A stretch of 64,000 nt of DNA from Ornithodoros turicata (taxonomy: Eukaryota > Arthropoda > Arachnida > Ixodida > Argasidae). The notes beneath the pieces are model-generated. The model was given only the letters and a program-made list of their open reading frames with translations. It was not told the origin of the DNA and searched no databases. The stretch's first letter is position 1; each line of letters starts with the position of its first letter. The position numbers and the translations under genes were made by a program. The stretch covers positions 40,732,143 through 40,796,142 of the forward strand of contig NC_088207.1 of the NCBI RefSeq assembly GCF_037126465.1, written 5' to 3'. Shown one piece after another: positions 53,253 to 64,000 of the stretch.

Positions 53253-55520
53253 GTCAGTTGTTCGGGCAATATCCGTTTAGTAAAACCTGGATGAAAAAAA
53301 AGAAAGGAAAAGACACCAAATATGAAAACAAAGCGCGACAACCCATTGCAGATTCATTACTCGTACGCGACCACCACTTTGCAGTGTACAAAAAAATAAA
53401 ATAAAAATAAAAAAGAATAATAATAAAAAAGAATAAGGGGAAAAAATCGTTCTGGCGGAATTTGTCCAATTTTCTTCTTGTTGCTTTTCTTTTTCCTTTT
53501 TTTATTCTTTATCTTCAGAAAACATCAACGAACGAAGAGGGGCACTATCTACGAACCATGTGCATAAAATTTTGAACAATGATGTGTCTTCCTAGGATGA
53601 CGTTCGGCTAGTCCTCAGAAGTTATTGGCAAGACACACACACGCACACATCGCGGCCAGATTGATATGGCATAATGCATAATGTAAAACCCCGAGACTAG
53701 GGAACACGAAAGGACAGACACAAACACGAAGTCTCAAAGGCATGATCCCTATCTGCATTGGTGGTTGTCATGTGGTTCCACAAGTCTGAGGCAAGCCTAA
53801 ATAAATAACGCAGTGTGAAAGCTCAATAACGTATTGACATGATTTTTTTTTCTTTTTTTCTTGCGGCAGCACGCCGATTTGTGGCTCCGATCAAGCTCGC
53901 GGCTGATTTTGGCCTTTTCTTGGTTCATTGTGAAAAAAAGAAAATAAATGAGCAAAGGTGAAGTCGAAATAAATAAATAAAAACGTCGCTCCCGTTTATC
54001 GCTGATTTCGCAGGGCTAAATTCATGATGTAATAACCGGCAACAACATACTAGAGTCGTACACCATTCCCCGTTGGGACACGCCTACTCTCCATATACAT
54101 CGCACATTTTCTTATTCGTCACTGTACTAACCTGCGATGAACACTACGGAAGGGACACTGCATCGAAAGTCGAATGCTCAAAACAGGCTTACCGGTGCAT
54201 GCACTATACGTACGTGCCTATCCACAACTCAACTGGAACACAGAAACCATGTTAGATAACAGCACCGCACACAGCAAAATATCTGCAGTAAGACACTAAG
54301 CTACACTCTGTCGATCTCGCATGTTCACGTGGGTAGCCTTTTCATAAATTGTTGTGCAGGAAATACGAAACTACGTTTTCCCCCAGTTTATGAAGAAACA
54401 AACCCCTTCTCGATGTTTGTCTCAACGCACCGCTGTGCAGACTGCGTAGCGGAAAGGGAGGAATTACTCTTTGCCTCGCTGACTCACACATGTATGCGTT
54501 CGCACGAACCACCGAATAGAGATAAGCGGGAATTGCAGTCAGTTTCGAAATGACGTTGGCCGACCACATGTTTCCTGCTTCCCTTCCCTGCGCCCTTGCG
54601 CCTTCCTCGCACGTTGCGCCGCTCCGTGGAAGAAACGTGAACCGTCTCCCAGAGCGCCTGTACGCGGTAATTTTCTATCGTAAAAGCGGGGAAGGTTTTT
54701 TGAAACATTATAGTCTCGTTCTTGCGTATTTTGTTGTCTTGTCTGCTCTGTCTTTTTTTGTGTGTCTGCATAACGACTTTGTTCCCACCTTCACTTCCCC
54801 AGACTCCATCCCCCGAGAACTTTACTTGCTTCAAAACTTTACACAACAACCTTGTGAGTTGTGACATAAGTGACGTTGGGGGCTAGTGGATGTATTTAAT
54901 TAAACTAACGGTGATTTATTCGAACTCTACGGCCTGTTTACAGTGCTGGAGAGTAAATTTCAGGGTCATGGAACTAAATAGGGAGTACTTACAGTCGGCG
55001 GGACTAGAAGCTGTAGTTACTCCCCAATCTACTCCCTTTTTCCTCTTATGGGTGTACCTTACTTTACCATAAGCAGCATGCAGAGATTCTACGTTAGAGT
55101 GAGCCACAAGAGGGGGGGGGGGGGGACGACCTTCAGCAATATGGCGTTCCAGTCGATGCAAGTTGCCGACGGATGTTGTTTCGAAGCCAATAGGTCTTTC
55201 TCGTGAACTTCATTGGCTTCTAGTTCGTCGGTGTCTCGGTGTAGCAAGCCGTCTGTATGCTCTGCGATGCTCAAAGTCAACTTTGACCTTGAGGCAGTTC
55301 TTCGACATGCATGGCTTGAGGCAGCATGCTTGGACATGCTTGAGACTCTTCGTCACTGTACTGTCTGTCAGTGATATGTATGTCTCCAAAACGTGGAGCT
55401 GAGTCCGTATTGAGGTCGTATACACTACAGTCCAATTTGTGATCCCGACTGTATGTCAACATACAGTCCGGAAAGTTTGTATGGGTCCATTACAGATTTG
55501 TACTACTCCTGTATTAATTT
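53253..55520. other. Upstream of the TRAF-type gene, no gene seen
   Basis: An AT-rich run (about 53390-53450) and T-runs lie just upstream of the first coding exon. Near 53685-53742 is a single arm ACCCCGAGACTAGGGAACAC like the hairpin at 14411. Frames at 54484-54867 on both strands are not recognised. Non-coding first exons or the promoter may lie here. Confidence 0.4.
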
Positions 55521-56290
55521 CAGTCTTGGGAAAAGTTACTTTGAAAAGTAACTAGTTATAGTTACAACTACCCGAGCCAAAATGTAGTTAAGTTATAGCT
55601 ACAGTTACATCGCGAAAATAGTAACTAGTTAAGTTACAGTTACAGTTACTTCCAGACAATTTAGTAACGAAGATGACGTATCAACATTTATCGCGGAATT
55701 ACTTGTATTACACATATTATCTGTACATATTGCACTTAAGGAGCAGCTGCTGCTCGAAGTTCGCATGAATGAGTTTGTTAACTGCGAAAATATCCCGGCC
55801 CACGCTGAAAAGCCCCTCAACTGGGGCGCTGGAGGGAATGCCGGTATTTTCTTCTTATAAAAGGGAAATCATTCAGGCAGCTAGGGTGCTGCGGCTGCCT
55901 TCTTTCCACCTCTCGAATACCTCGGCTTCCTGTACAGTTCTTCTTCGTCCCGTCCTGATTTTCGTTGTTTCTTTCGCGTGTAGAAACTCAAGGCGGTCAT
56001 ATAACACATGCTTCTTTTCAGTGGCAGCCTAGGCTGTGCCACGTTTATATTCTTCAAAGATGGCAGTCCTTATTGTTTTGAGAGTAAGGAACTACAGCAT
56101 AACATAAAAGGAAAAGAGAAGACAAATGAAGTGTGATGCGAGGTGGCTTCGAAATGGAAAATCTGCGATTTCGAAAAGCAGTAACTAGTTACCCAGAAAA
56201 GTACCTAGTTACAGTTAAAAGTTACATTTCCCGTACCAGTAACTAGTTACTGTAACTAGTTACTTGTAACTAAGTAACTTCCCAAGACTG
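55521..56290 (-). mobile_element. hAT element with GTAACTAGTTAC-rich ends
   Basis: Ends CAGTCTTGGGAAAAGTTACT and AAGTAACTTCCCAAGACTG, flanked by ATTAATTT (55513-55520) and ATTAATAT (56291-56298), an 8-bp repeat with one mismatch. Subterminal arrays of TAACTAGTTAC are typical of hAT transposase-binding regions. It carries a transposase remnant. Confidence 0.85.
55690..55845 (-). pseudogene. hAT transposase C-terminal remnant
   Basis: In one minus frame the sequence reads GIPSSAPVEGLFSVGRDIFA, then VNKLIHANFEQQLLLKCNMY and a stop. This is the dimerisation end of hAT transposases (consensus SSAPVERLFS... NFEQLLLLK). Only this end remains. Confidence 0.75.
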
Positions 56291-56827
56291 ATTAATATAC
56301 ATATATGGGCAGCGCTCGCTTTCCGCATGCCTCGTCATACATCTCGTCAAGATGCCGCATTAGTTCATCGAATTGCGCCTCGATGTTGCACATCTGTGGC
56401 AGGTACCGCCAATAAGAACAAATTACGCCAAACAATCCTTACCTTACAGACTTACCATTGTTCTAAATAGCTTCTTGAATTCTAGTATTGATGTTTCACA
56501 GATGTCCTCAAGAAATCTGAGAAATATGTTTTCAAGTCAACTGAATTGATAAACTTGCATTTTGTCGTTCTGCATGTGTGTAATATTATTCCTTTTCCTT
56601 TTTCTAAGTGAATTTCATTGATAGCCTTGTATCGGTTATCTCTACTGCGCATGTTGTATCATGGCTTTCAAATATTTGCCTGTATTATTTTCTTTTGTTT
56701 GACTCCGCTGTTGTTTGCACCAAATGTAGGGTGGTACCGCCCTAGTCAAGCGGCTTCTGCTGCTTTTTGGCGTACCACCTTGTTTTGTGTTTGACACAAA
56801 CAGAAATAAATGAAATGAAATGAAATG

Positions 56828-57192
56828 AAATGTGGCTTTTACAGCGCAGTGGCGTTACCGCTTGAGACAAGTTGACTCTCCCAAATGCTGTCCCTGCGGT
56901 GCTGTAGAAGATCTAAAGCACATTCTTCTCCATTGCCCACACTACCAACCTTCCTGAAGCGTACTCGCCCCCCCCCCCCCCTCTCTCACAAAATTGCTTG
57001 GTCCCTGACAACATCCAGCCCACCAACGCTCTGCCCTCAAAGCTCTCTTCACCTTTCTGGATACTATAAGACTTCAATCTTTATTGTGAACAGGCTCATT
57101 ATTTCATTCCCCGCATCACCACCAGCAATGGGGTAGAGTATCGACCCTGGGGATGAAAATCCCCATTCATCATCTAGCAATAAAGTTGTTGT
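56828..57192 (+). pseudogene. Non-LTR retrotransposon 3' end
   Basis: The frame reads DSPKCCPCGAVEDLKHILLH and CPHYQP, the Cys-His motif found at the C-terminus of many arthropod non-LTR elements. The fragment ends CAATAAAGTTGTTGTT at about 57178-57193, a typical 3' tail. A poly-C run and stops interrupt it. Confidence 0.7.
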
Positions 57193-57430
57193 TACATATA
57201 TGGGCCCCGTATGAAGTCGTATGATGGCAATATGACATTTATATGGATACAAAGTCATATGGGGACAATATGATACTTATATGTGCCTAGCTCGTATGAA
57301 GTTATATGGGACCATATATCTTTCTCCCATATGAAGTGATATAGTAGTAGCAAAATGGGTGCCGTACGACTTCGTATGGGAGAGCAATAGTACACATATG
57401 AGGCCGTATGATGCACGTATATAATTGTGT
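57193..57430. repeat. Degenerate CGTATGAAGT/ATATGG repeat
   Basis: The words CGTATGAAGTCGTATGATGG, CGTATGAAGTTATATGGGAC and CATATGAAGTGATATAG recur at irregular spacing over about 240 bp. It is a diverged, simple-sequence-like block. Confidence 0.6.
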
Positions 57431-58254
57431 GAGAGACGTAGGAATCACATCTATGACACGTAATTCAGAACGTTGACACTGCTACATAGTTATGATTACA
57501 ATTATGCCAAACTCATTTTTGAAATGGGCCACTTAATTGCGTCACCTCAGCATTCTTGAACTGTATGTTGGAACAACGAGGAACACATTTGTCATTGCCA
57601 GCATGCATGATGCTATATTCGCATGCATCAATAGCGGTTGCACCTGGATTGACTCTCCAGAATGATGTGTGTAAAGTCTTTCGTATAGAGGAAAGTCACG
57701 CAACTCCTCACGATTCTTGTTCTACATATTGATGGGACGCGCGTCGTGCAACAATCGGCAACGGTGCAACGACGTCAGTAATATGTGGGTATAGTTTGTG
57801 TCTGTGCGATAGCCTCATCGGCCGCATCGCCGTCGACCTCCAATTGATCAACTTCCGTGTCAGGGCCATACTCTCTCTCTCTTCGTCGTTTCAGGGATAC
57901 CTGCCATAGATCACCCGCTTTGGTTTTGCTTGTAAACAACTACGTCATCAACGCCCGATATTGCGACCTGCCGTTGGCAGCCGCCGATCACGTACATGCG
58001 TTGTTTTGATGGTTGTTTCCGATGATGAATGCCATTGCAAGAAGGAGAGAGGAAGGAAAACTTCATGTGCGAGGCAGGTACTACCCTGACCTCATCTCAC
58101 GAACCGCGGAAACCACGAAGTTACACGACGGCAAAACCAAAGTGTGCTTGTTTTGCCAACGATCCACTCTTTCCCAATCACATGATACCTTGATGTGACG
58201 TGCCGCGGTGGGCATAGGTCGGCATTTTGCTAAGAATTCATTCAACATCACATC

Positions 58255-58660
58255 ATGGTCAGTTTTCCGCAAAGCCCATCACATCAAATCACCGTCATAA
58301 AACATCACATCACGAGCCCGTAACTCAACTTCAACCTCAGAATTCATCACTTCATAACCCATCATTCACTTCAGAATTCATCACATCATAACCCATCATT
58401 CAACTTCAACTTCAGAACCCATCACATCACATCATTCAACTTCAGAATCCATCACATCATAACCCATCATTCAACTGCAGAACCCATCATCAGAATTCAA
58501 CTTCAGATCATATCGCGGTTTTGAAGTTGAATTCCTATGACGGGTTCTGAAGTCGGTGATGGATTTTGAAGTTGAAGTTTGTGATGAGGCTTTGAAATTG
58601 AATTCCTATGATGGGTTCTGAAGTCGGTGATGGATTTTGAAGTTGAAGTTTGCGATGGGG
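58255..58660. repeat. CATCA/TTCAACTTCA minisatellite with inverted half
   Basis: The left half repeats AACCCATCATTCAACTTCAG-type units. From about 58515 the complement appears (TTTTGAAGTTGAAGTT, GATGGGTTCTGAAGTCGG), so the block can fold back. Confidence 0.8.
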
Positions 58661-59400
58661 TTTTGAAGTTTAACTCCGAAAAAAGGCCTACGTGGGGTGT
58701 GCCCGGCTGTAGGATTACGACGCTAGCGTCCTGCTCGCCTGTGTTTGCGTGGGTTTCCTGGTAGTGGCAGCAAAAGCGTAAGCGAAGGAGGGGTATGCTG
58801 TTTGGAGGGTGCGGTCAGCCTGCACTCGGTTGGACTTGGAAGCAGGGTTTACCAATGAAGGAGGAAAGGGAGGGATGCCACGTTTGACCTCCACTGTCGC
58901 ATGTGAACTGCGGAAGGTGTATTGCTTGCGCGGTAGGGTTGTTGCACAATATCGCGCCCGTTGTTGACAGATGAGTGAGCGCATAGCACATTGCGCGTTC
59001 ATGTGGCTTCGGATGACCGCTGATGGGGTTTTGAAGTTGAATACCAACGAAGGCCTACGTTGGTGTGCCCGACTGCTCGCTGCTGGAGTATTACGACGTA
59101 GGCGTCTTCCTCGCCCCTGTTAGCGTGGATTTCCTGGTAGTGGCGGCGAAAGCGTAAGCGGAGGAGGGGTATGCTGTTTGGAGGGTGCGGTCGTTTTGCT
59201 CTGGGTTGGGCTTGGAAACAGGGTGCACCAAGAAAGGAGGAAAGGGAGGGATGCAACGTTTGACCTCCGCTGTCGCATGTGAACGGCGGCGGGAGGTATG
59301 TTGCTTACGCGGTAGGGTTGTTGCGCAATGTTGCGCCCGTTGTTGACAGCTAAGTGAGCGCATAGCACATTGCAGGTTCATGTGGCTTCGTACGATATCC
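58654..59400. repeat. Tandem duplication, period about 370 bp
   Basis: Unit 1 starts at GATGGGGTTTTGAAGTT (58654) and unit 2 at the same word near 59021. Both contain AAGGCCTACGT, TTTCCTGGTAGTGGC, GGAGGGGTATGCTGTTTGGA and GTTGTTGACAG. Offsets range from 367 to 376 bp. Overlapping minus-strand frames repeat the same peptide (ILLQQRAxxHTN, SLSCQQRA) but match nothing I know. Confidence 0.85.
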
Positions 59401-59495
59401 TTGCCTGCCGGCACATTGAACGTTCATATGACTTCGTACGATCGCCGTGTCTGCCGGTACATTGCACGATCATGTGGCTTCGTACATCTGACTTT
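59360..59495. repeat. Short tandem repeats, period about 45 bp
   Basis: GCACATTGCAGGTTCATGTG, GCACATTGAACGTTCATATG and TACATTGCACGATCATGTG are each followed by GCTTCGTAC or ACTTCGTAC, at about 45-bp spacing. Confidence 0.75.
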
Positions 59496-61220
59496 TCCGC
59501 CGTGCCATTTTTCACTCGTGGCGCGGGGGTATCAGCTTCGGCATCGTAATACATCGTGGCCAGCCACTCAGTATTACATAAGTTCTTGTGACATGATGCT
59601 TACTGACACTGGAAATAGCTATCATAAACGAATTCAGCGACCTGTAATGACCTTCGCTGGACATATGTTTTTACTCTAATTCTTTCATGCAATACACCAC
59701 TGCAGTGGTTTATCCGGAATCCCAAGCAGGGGGCGTGGTCATTATTACAGCTACGTGATAACAGCTTTACACGTATAATTACCGACATGTCATTACAGCT
59801 GAAACGGCAAGCCCCCCTTTTTGCAGGGGGTGTCGCCAAACTTTTTGCTTTGGGGTGGCGGGTGTCACAGGGATGTATCATGGTCTGGATAAATCACTGA
59901 CACCAAAAACTGAGAATCTGTCCTCGGAAAAGTGTAACCCATTGTATTCTTTTTCCTCCGAGGAGTGTATATACGGACGAACACTAAGTGAATTCTTAAC
60001 GACCGAGGCGTTTGGACACATGTAATACATACAGAATGTGAGGCGCAAATTGAAGTGAAGACTGCAAGGAGCCCGGAAGACCACAAACTTACAGTCCGTG
60101 AAACAGTTTCTTTTCCTCTCTCAAAATCTCTAAATAAATATGTGTCGACACTGTTTACAATAATTCCCACTCTTACCTGTTTTTATTTGATGTCTGAAAC
60201 AACCTCTCATCATAATCACTTGACTGTAGTGTTAGTCACTTTTTGAGGTAACTTCGCAAAGGTATCATGAGCAAAGTTAGAAATTTCTATTTCGCTTCAC
60301 GTCCAAGCAGGCAGAGCGCACAACGCGGGCTCCTTTCTTTTTATTTTGCAGCTGAAAAATCCGACGACAGTGACCCCGCCTCTTGCACGTGCGCGGCGCC
60401 AGCAGCCTGTCTGCTCCGCCTTGTTGCAGCGCGATGTACTGGATGTACGCAAACGCAATTGCGACGTGCTTCTGAGTTAGGTCGCAGCAGAGCGTTCGTT
60501 TGGAGTGCGTGGAGTGCATTTTTTTACGGGGAAGGTGATAAGGCCACTGGCCAGGTTCTATGAAATGTGCGCGGAAAATGGGAACTCGCAGAACTTGGAA
60601 TTCTAATTCTCACTTTGTGGCCAATTGACAAGGTATATTCGAACTCCGTTCCCAAGTTAATTTCGGCATGGTAGCAAGAACTTTCATTTCTCACTTAATT
60701 TCATTTTGATAACTTGAAGGTTGTAACTTCATTACATATTCAGCTTAATGACGTAACTCGTAACTAGCAACTTTTGGGTGGTAATTAACTCCCCGCCTCT
60801 GCTGAAATGTACTTCATTGGCGATGAATATCTAAGAAATAGCAGCTGCGTGCCTGATGGAGCACTTGTGTCCGATAGATGCTACATGCATGCCGAACACA
60901 TAATTCCCCAACACATGACCTATGCACCTCAGATAAATAAGAGACCTATAGTGACCTCTGTGTATTACATTTAAAATAAAGGACGTCCACAAAAACAATG
61001 CCAGCCCCATCTTGTCCTATTTGGATCCCAATCACACAAAGGAAAAATAAGCAAACTAAGAAGACACAAAATAAGCCTAATAAAACACACTTCGTCAGCA
61101 CGACAGCAATCTACTGTCGTCTAGTAAAACGCGCGTACGCGACCGAAGGCGGAGGCTCAAATCCAAACCCATCCAATATACATATATACGCACATTATAG
61201 CTGTAGGCGAGCAAATAGCG
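59496..61220. other. Unassigned region
   Basis: No recognised gene. About 60610-60790 repeats GTAACTTC/AACTTGAA/GTAACTCG words like those of hAT termini, without a resolvable element. Frames at 60267-60563 and 59865-60170 are not recognised. Confidence 0.35.
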
Positions 61221-61380
61221 AGTTTTAGTGCATCGTACGCTATCGCCTTTGCGTACGTAAGGGATAGCGTTGATGGTTCTGCGCACGCCCATAACAGAAA
61301 GAGAGCTTCGCGCAGTGCGCAGAACCACCAACGCTATCTGTAACGTACGCTATCGCCTTTGCGTACGATGTACTAAAACT
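61221..61380. mobile_element. MITE with AGTTTTAGT ends, copy 2
   Basis: Starts AGTTTTAGTGCATCGTACGC and ends GCGTACGATGTACTAAAACT. The word CGTACGCTATCGCCTTTGCG occurs in the same orientation in both arms, on top of the inverted GGTTCTGCGCAC/GTGCGCAGAACC pair. It is related to 52403-52565. Confidence 0.8.
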
Positions 61381-61754
61381 GAGTCAAACAGAACAACCGC
61401 AACGTGCAGACCGCGCGACCGCCGAACGCCAAATCGCACCTCGATCTAATCTACCGCTCACATTCGCAACATACAGTTGCCTCCGGCTACATGACATTGC
61501 CCTCCGCGCCCCACTACGCCAGAGAATAACGCGTTCCAAACACTTTCCCTCCCTGCGACCGCCGATTCACAACAAGGGGGGGAGTCCGCCAGGCATCTGC
61601 AGTGTCAGGCCCATACGCTCACACCAGACACGAAACGCGAAGCGTTTATGTTCGCTCGGTGCACTCCAATACACATTTGCCATTCACTCCGCACGCGTTC
61701 GCACAAGCAACAGTCACGACACGTGAACGTCAGACATAGACTAAACATTGTCGG

Positions 61755-62160
61755 CTTCAAAACCTATTATGAGGACTTCGAAACCTATCCGTCATCTTCA
61801 AAATCCATCGCGCAGACTTCAGCTTCGAAATCCATCGCGCTGACTTTAAAACCCACACACACTGACTTCAACTTCCAATCCCATCACACGGACTTCAACT
61901 TCAAAACCAATCACGCGGACTTCAACTTCAAAACCCATCACGCGGACTTCAACTTCAAAACCCATCACGCGGACTTCAACTTCAAATCCCATCATAGCCC
62001 TTCATTCAACTTCAACATCAACTTCACTTCACATCATGGCGTTCATTCAACTTCAACTTCACATCACATCATGCCCTTCATTCACCATCACATCATTCTC
62101 TATGAGGTGATGGTGAATGGTGATGGTGAAGTCGGTGAAGGCCATCATGAATGAATTCGC
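61755..62160. repeat. 27-bp minisatellite with fold-back end
   Basis: About five to six units of CCCATCACGCGGACTTCAAC plus TTCAAAA occur from about 61820 to 61995, giving an open frame with repeated HHADFNFKT. The CATCACCATT and GGTGATGGTGAATGG words that follow are inverted to one another. It is related to the block at 58255-58660. The open frame is a product of the 27-bp period; no host protein is claimed. Confidence 0.8.
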
Positions 62161-64000
62161 CGACCTATGGCGGTGGGTGGGCTATTAGTTATCCCGTGTC
62201 GAACGAAATGCTTCAGAAGTATCCGGAATGTGATGCGCCGTGGATTGAGAGTACAGCTTCTGTTATGACAAGAATGTACAACAACAACAGATGCTAACGA
62301 TGAGATGGGGGTGTTTCACCTCGGCGGTGCGGTACCCTACCCCATTGCACGTGGAACATTATATGAAGAGAATGAGGGCATGATGAAAACGCGAGCTTGA
62401 AATTGAGCTTGTACAATTACAGCTTGCTGAGCGTCGATATTCATTTTATTTAAACATCGAATCACGATTGCCCTTCTTTCGCATGTGTGGCCTTCCTAGT
62501 TCAATCGCATAAACTTATGTACCAACTAATAATGATGATGATAATAATAATAATGTGTGACCTTCCTAGTTCAATCGCATAAGCTTATGCACTAACTAAT
62601 GATAATGATAATAATAACAGCAGGATACACGAAGTAGTTTAAACGTACAATGTCCCTCACAGTGTTAACGTTTGCAGCATTTCTGAAGCACGCTGCCTTT
62701 GGACCAAACGTTAGCCCTACAAGCTACTTTCGCTTACATGTCGTTTTTAAAACTGTCGCAGAACGATATCGAAAGAATCGCTCTGCCTGTTGATACACTA
62801 TGCTCTCCTCCCCAACCTAGACAGCGCATATTTTATTCTTCATTAATATTTCTTCTCATAAAATCGTCGCGAAGTGGCATCGTTACTGAGCGCCCGAAGG
62901 CGGCGCCGTCGTCATCGCACCTTCAGAAAGGAAAGGGGGATGAGTAGTCGACGCTGGCTGTCTCCTGTCAGGAGCAGGAGGGCGCATTTTCGCCCCAAGC
63001 TTCGAAGGCGAGTGGTGCAGGTGATTCGACGCTCCGCGCGTGCCATGGGCAATGGGCATCCGCATCTCGTCGATATACCGAGAGGTAAGTCGTCCTTCGT
63101 CCACAACATTCCAATGAAGGCACGTGACGTGCAAGATCGCACTGGGAAGGCTTCATGAAACCTCCCCTCAAAAAATGCTTGCTGGACATACGTTGTAAGG
63201 AAGCTCCAGCGGTAGCTGTCGCAGCCCCCCCCCCCCTTTTTTTTTTTACGAAGCGGAATCCTTATACGCAATCTATCAGGTTCTATACTCTCCGCACGGA
63301 AAGAAGATTGGTATGGCTTCGTTAGGGAAGGAATCTCGCAGAGAGTTGCACTCAATATAGCTTCGCTCCGAAATTCGGGGCCTGCAGACCAATGACACTG
63401 ACTATGACTGCCGTCTTTTGCATGGCATAACGAAACTTTGTTCTCACGGTCTCAAATACTTTTTTTTTCTCGTTGGCTATTTTTGTTCATGAAACTTCGA
63501 CTTTCGTGCCAAGTAAAGCGTACGTTGTGAGACAGAAAAAAATTTTAACGTGAAAGGATAAAGATTATGTGGAACTCACACCTTAATCTCTCTATAAAAC
63601 TGGATTCTACTTGTATTGGCAAACAACGTACTGTACTTTTTTTTTTCTCTTAAAGCGACCAGTAGTCTATCAAATTCTGCCTCGACATATATTAGCCTCA
63701 GCTGTATGCCTTTGAAAGGGGCTTTCTTTGTCGATATTTTTCGTATTGCTACTTCATTTGCACTCGAAATGTGTTCGTTATTAGGAACTAAACAACGTCA
63801 CAAAAACCAGGTTCAAGTTTTGCGGAGCTATAAACATTTTTGCGGATGAACATCCCGAGAAGGACGTTCATAAATCTCAAGAAACTGTGTACAAACGTAC
63901 CTCCCTTCACAGAAACAAATCGCATGATATATAGAATCGTGTGCTGTAGAAGCTATACAGAGGCTAGGCGCCAAATACCCGCTACCTGAGAAGCTCAGCA
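62161..64000. other. Right end, no gene recognised
   Basis: Contains a tandem pair of about 66 bp (GGCCTTCCTAGTTCAATCGC at about 62492 and GACCTTCCTAGTTCAATCGC at about 62558) joined by ATAATAATA microsatellites. Overlapping frames at 62874-63355 on both strands are Arg- or Ser-rich and unrecognised. A C/T run lies at 63226-63247. Confidence 0.4.

Noticed and set aside
58715..59414. Overlapping minus frames of 82-110 codons
   Set aside because: They arise from the 370-bp tandem duplication, and their peptides repeat without matching a family.
61648..62154. 168-codon frame with repeated HHADFNFKT
   Set aside because: The open frame follows from the 27-bp repeat period. There are no conserved flanks or splice evidence.
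62874..63355. Overlapping plus and minus frames of 94-147 codons
   Set aside because: Both are basic or Ser-rich, pass through homopolymer runs, and resemble no known protein.
1..64000. CRISPR arrays, operons, ribosome binding sites or bacterial genes
   Set aside because: The genes have spliceosomal introns and the repeats are eukaryotic transposons. No spaced direct-repeat array was seen.

Overview
The window is eukaryotic nuclear DNA. It has short protein-coding exons with GT-AG introns and AT-rich introns crowded with DNA transposons, Penelope-like and non-LTR retroelement remnants, tRNA-derived SINEs and microsatellites. The protein families and the transposon mix suggest an arthropod, most likely a chelicerate such as a tick. 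That assignment is inference; no marker in the window proves it.

Two host genes can be reconstructed, arranged tail to tail. On the + strand, 34 coding exons from 4495 to 30134 encode an apoptosis signal-regulating kinase (ASK/MAP3K5-15 family) of about 1288 residues. All splice phases close, and the model runs from an ATG to a stop. It contains the N-terminal thioredoxin-binding-type region, the central regulatory region, a complete Ser/Thr kinase domain, a 14-3-3-type RSISVP motif and a C-terminal SAM-like domain. On the - strand, from 53252 down to 33749, I read 17 coding exons (about 931 residues). They encode a protein with a degenerate RING and three regular TRAF-type zinc fingers, followed by a long acidic/polar tail built from duplicated exons. 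No MATH domain is visible. Every exon is a multiple of 3 bp and every junction is phase 0. The coding ends of the two genes are about 3.6 kb apart. TRAF proteins act upstream of ASK1 in other animals, so the proximity is worth noting, but no functional link is shown here.

Most of the rest is mobile DNA. The ASK introns hold two inverted copies of an 0.86-0.88 kb hAT-type element with an internal tRNA-like block, three copies of a 0.3 kb MITE with perfect 8-bp target duplications, and a Tigger element interrupted by an hAT-like element. They also hold a TTAA-flanked element nested in another hAT-like element, Penelope-like fragments and long perfect hairpins. The TRAF-type gene's introns carry TA-flanked fold-back elements, several with further elements nested inside, and hAT-like elements, one of which has split a duplicated exon.

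The last 10 kb (53.3-64 kb) shows no convincing gene. It holds an hAT element with a decayed transposase C-terminus, a non-LTR 3' end, tandem and palindromic minisatellites, and unassigned sequence that could include upstream non-coding exons of the TRAF-type gene.
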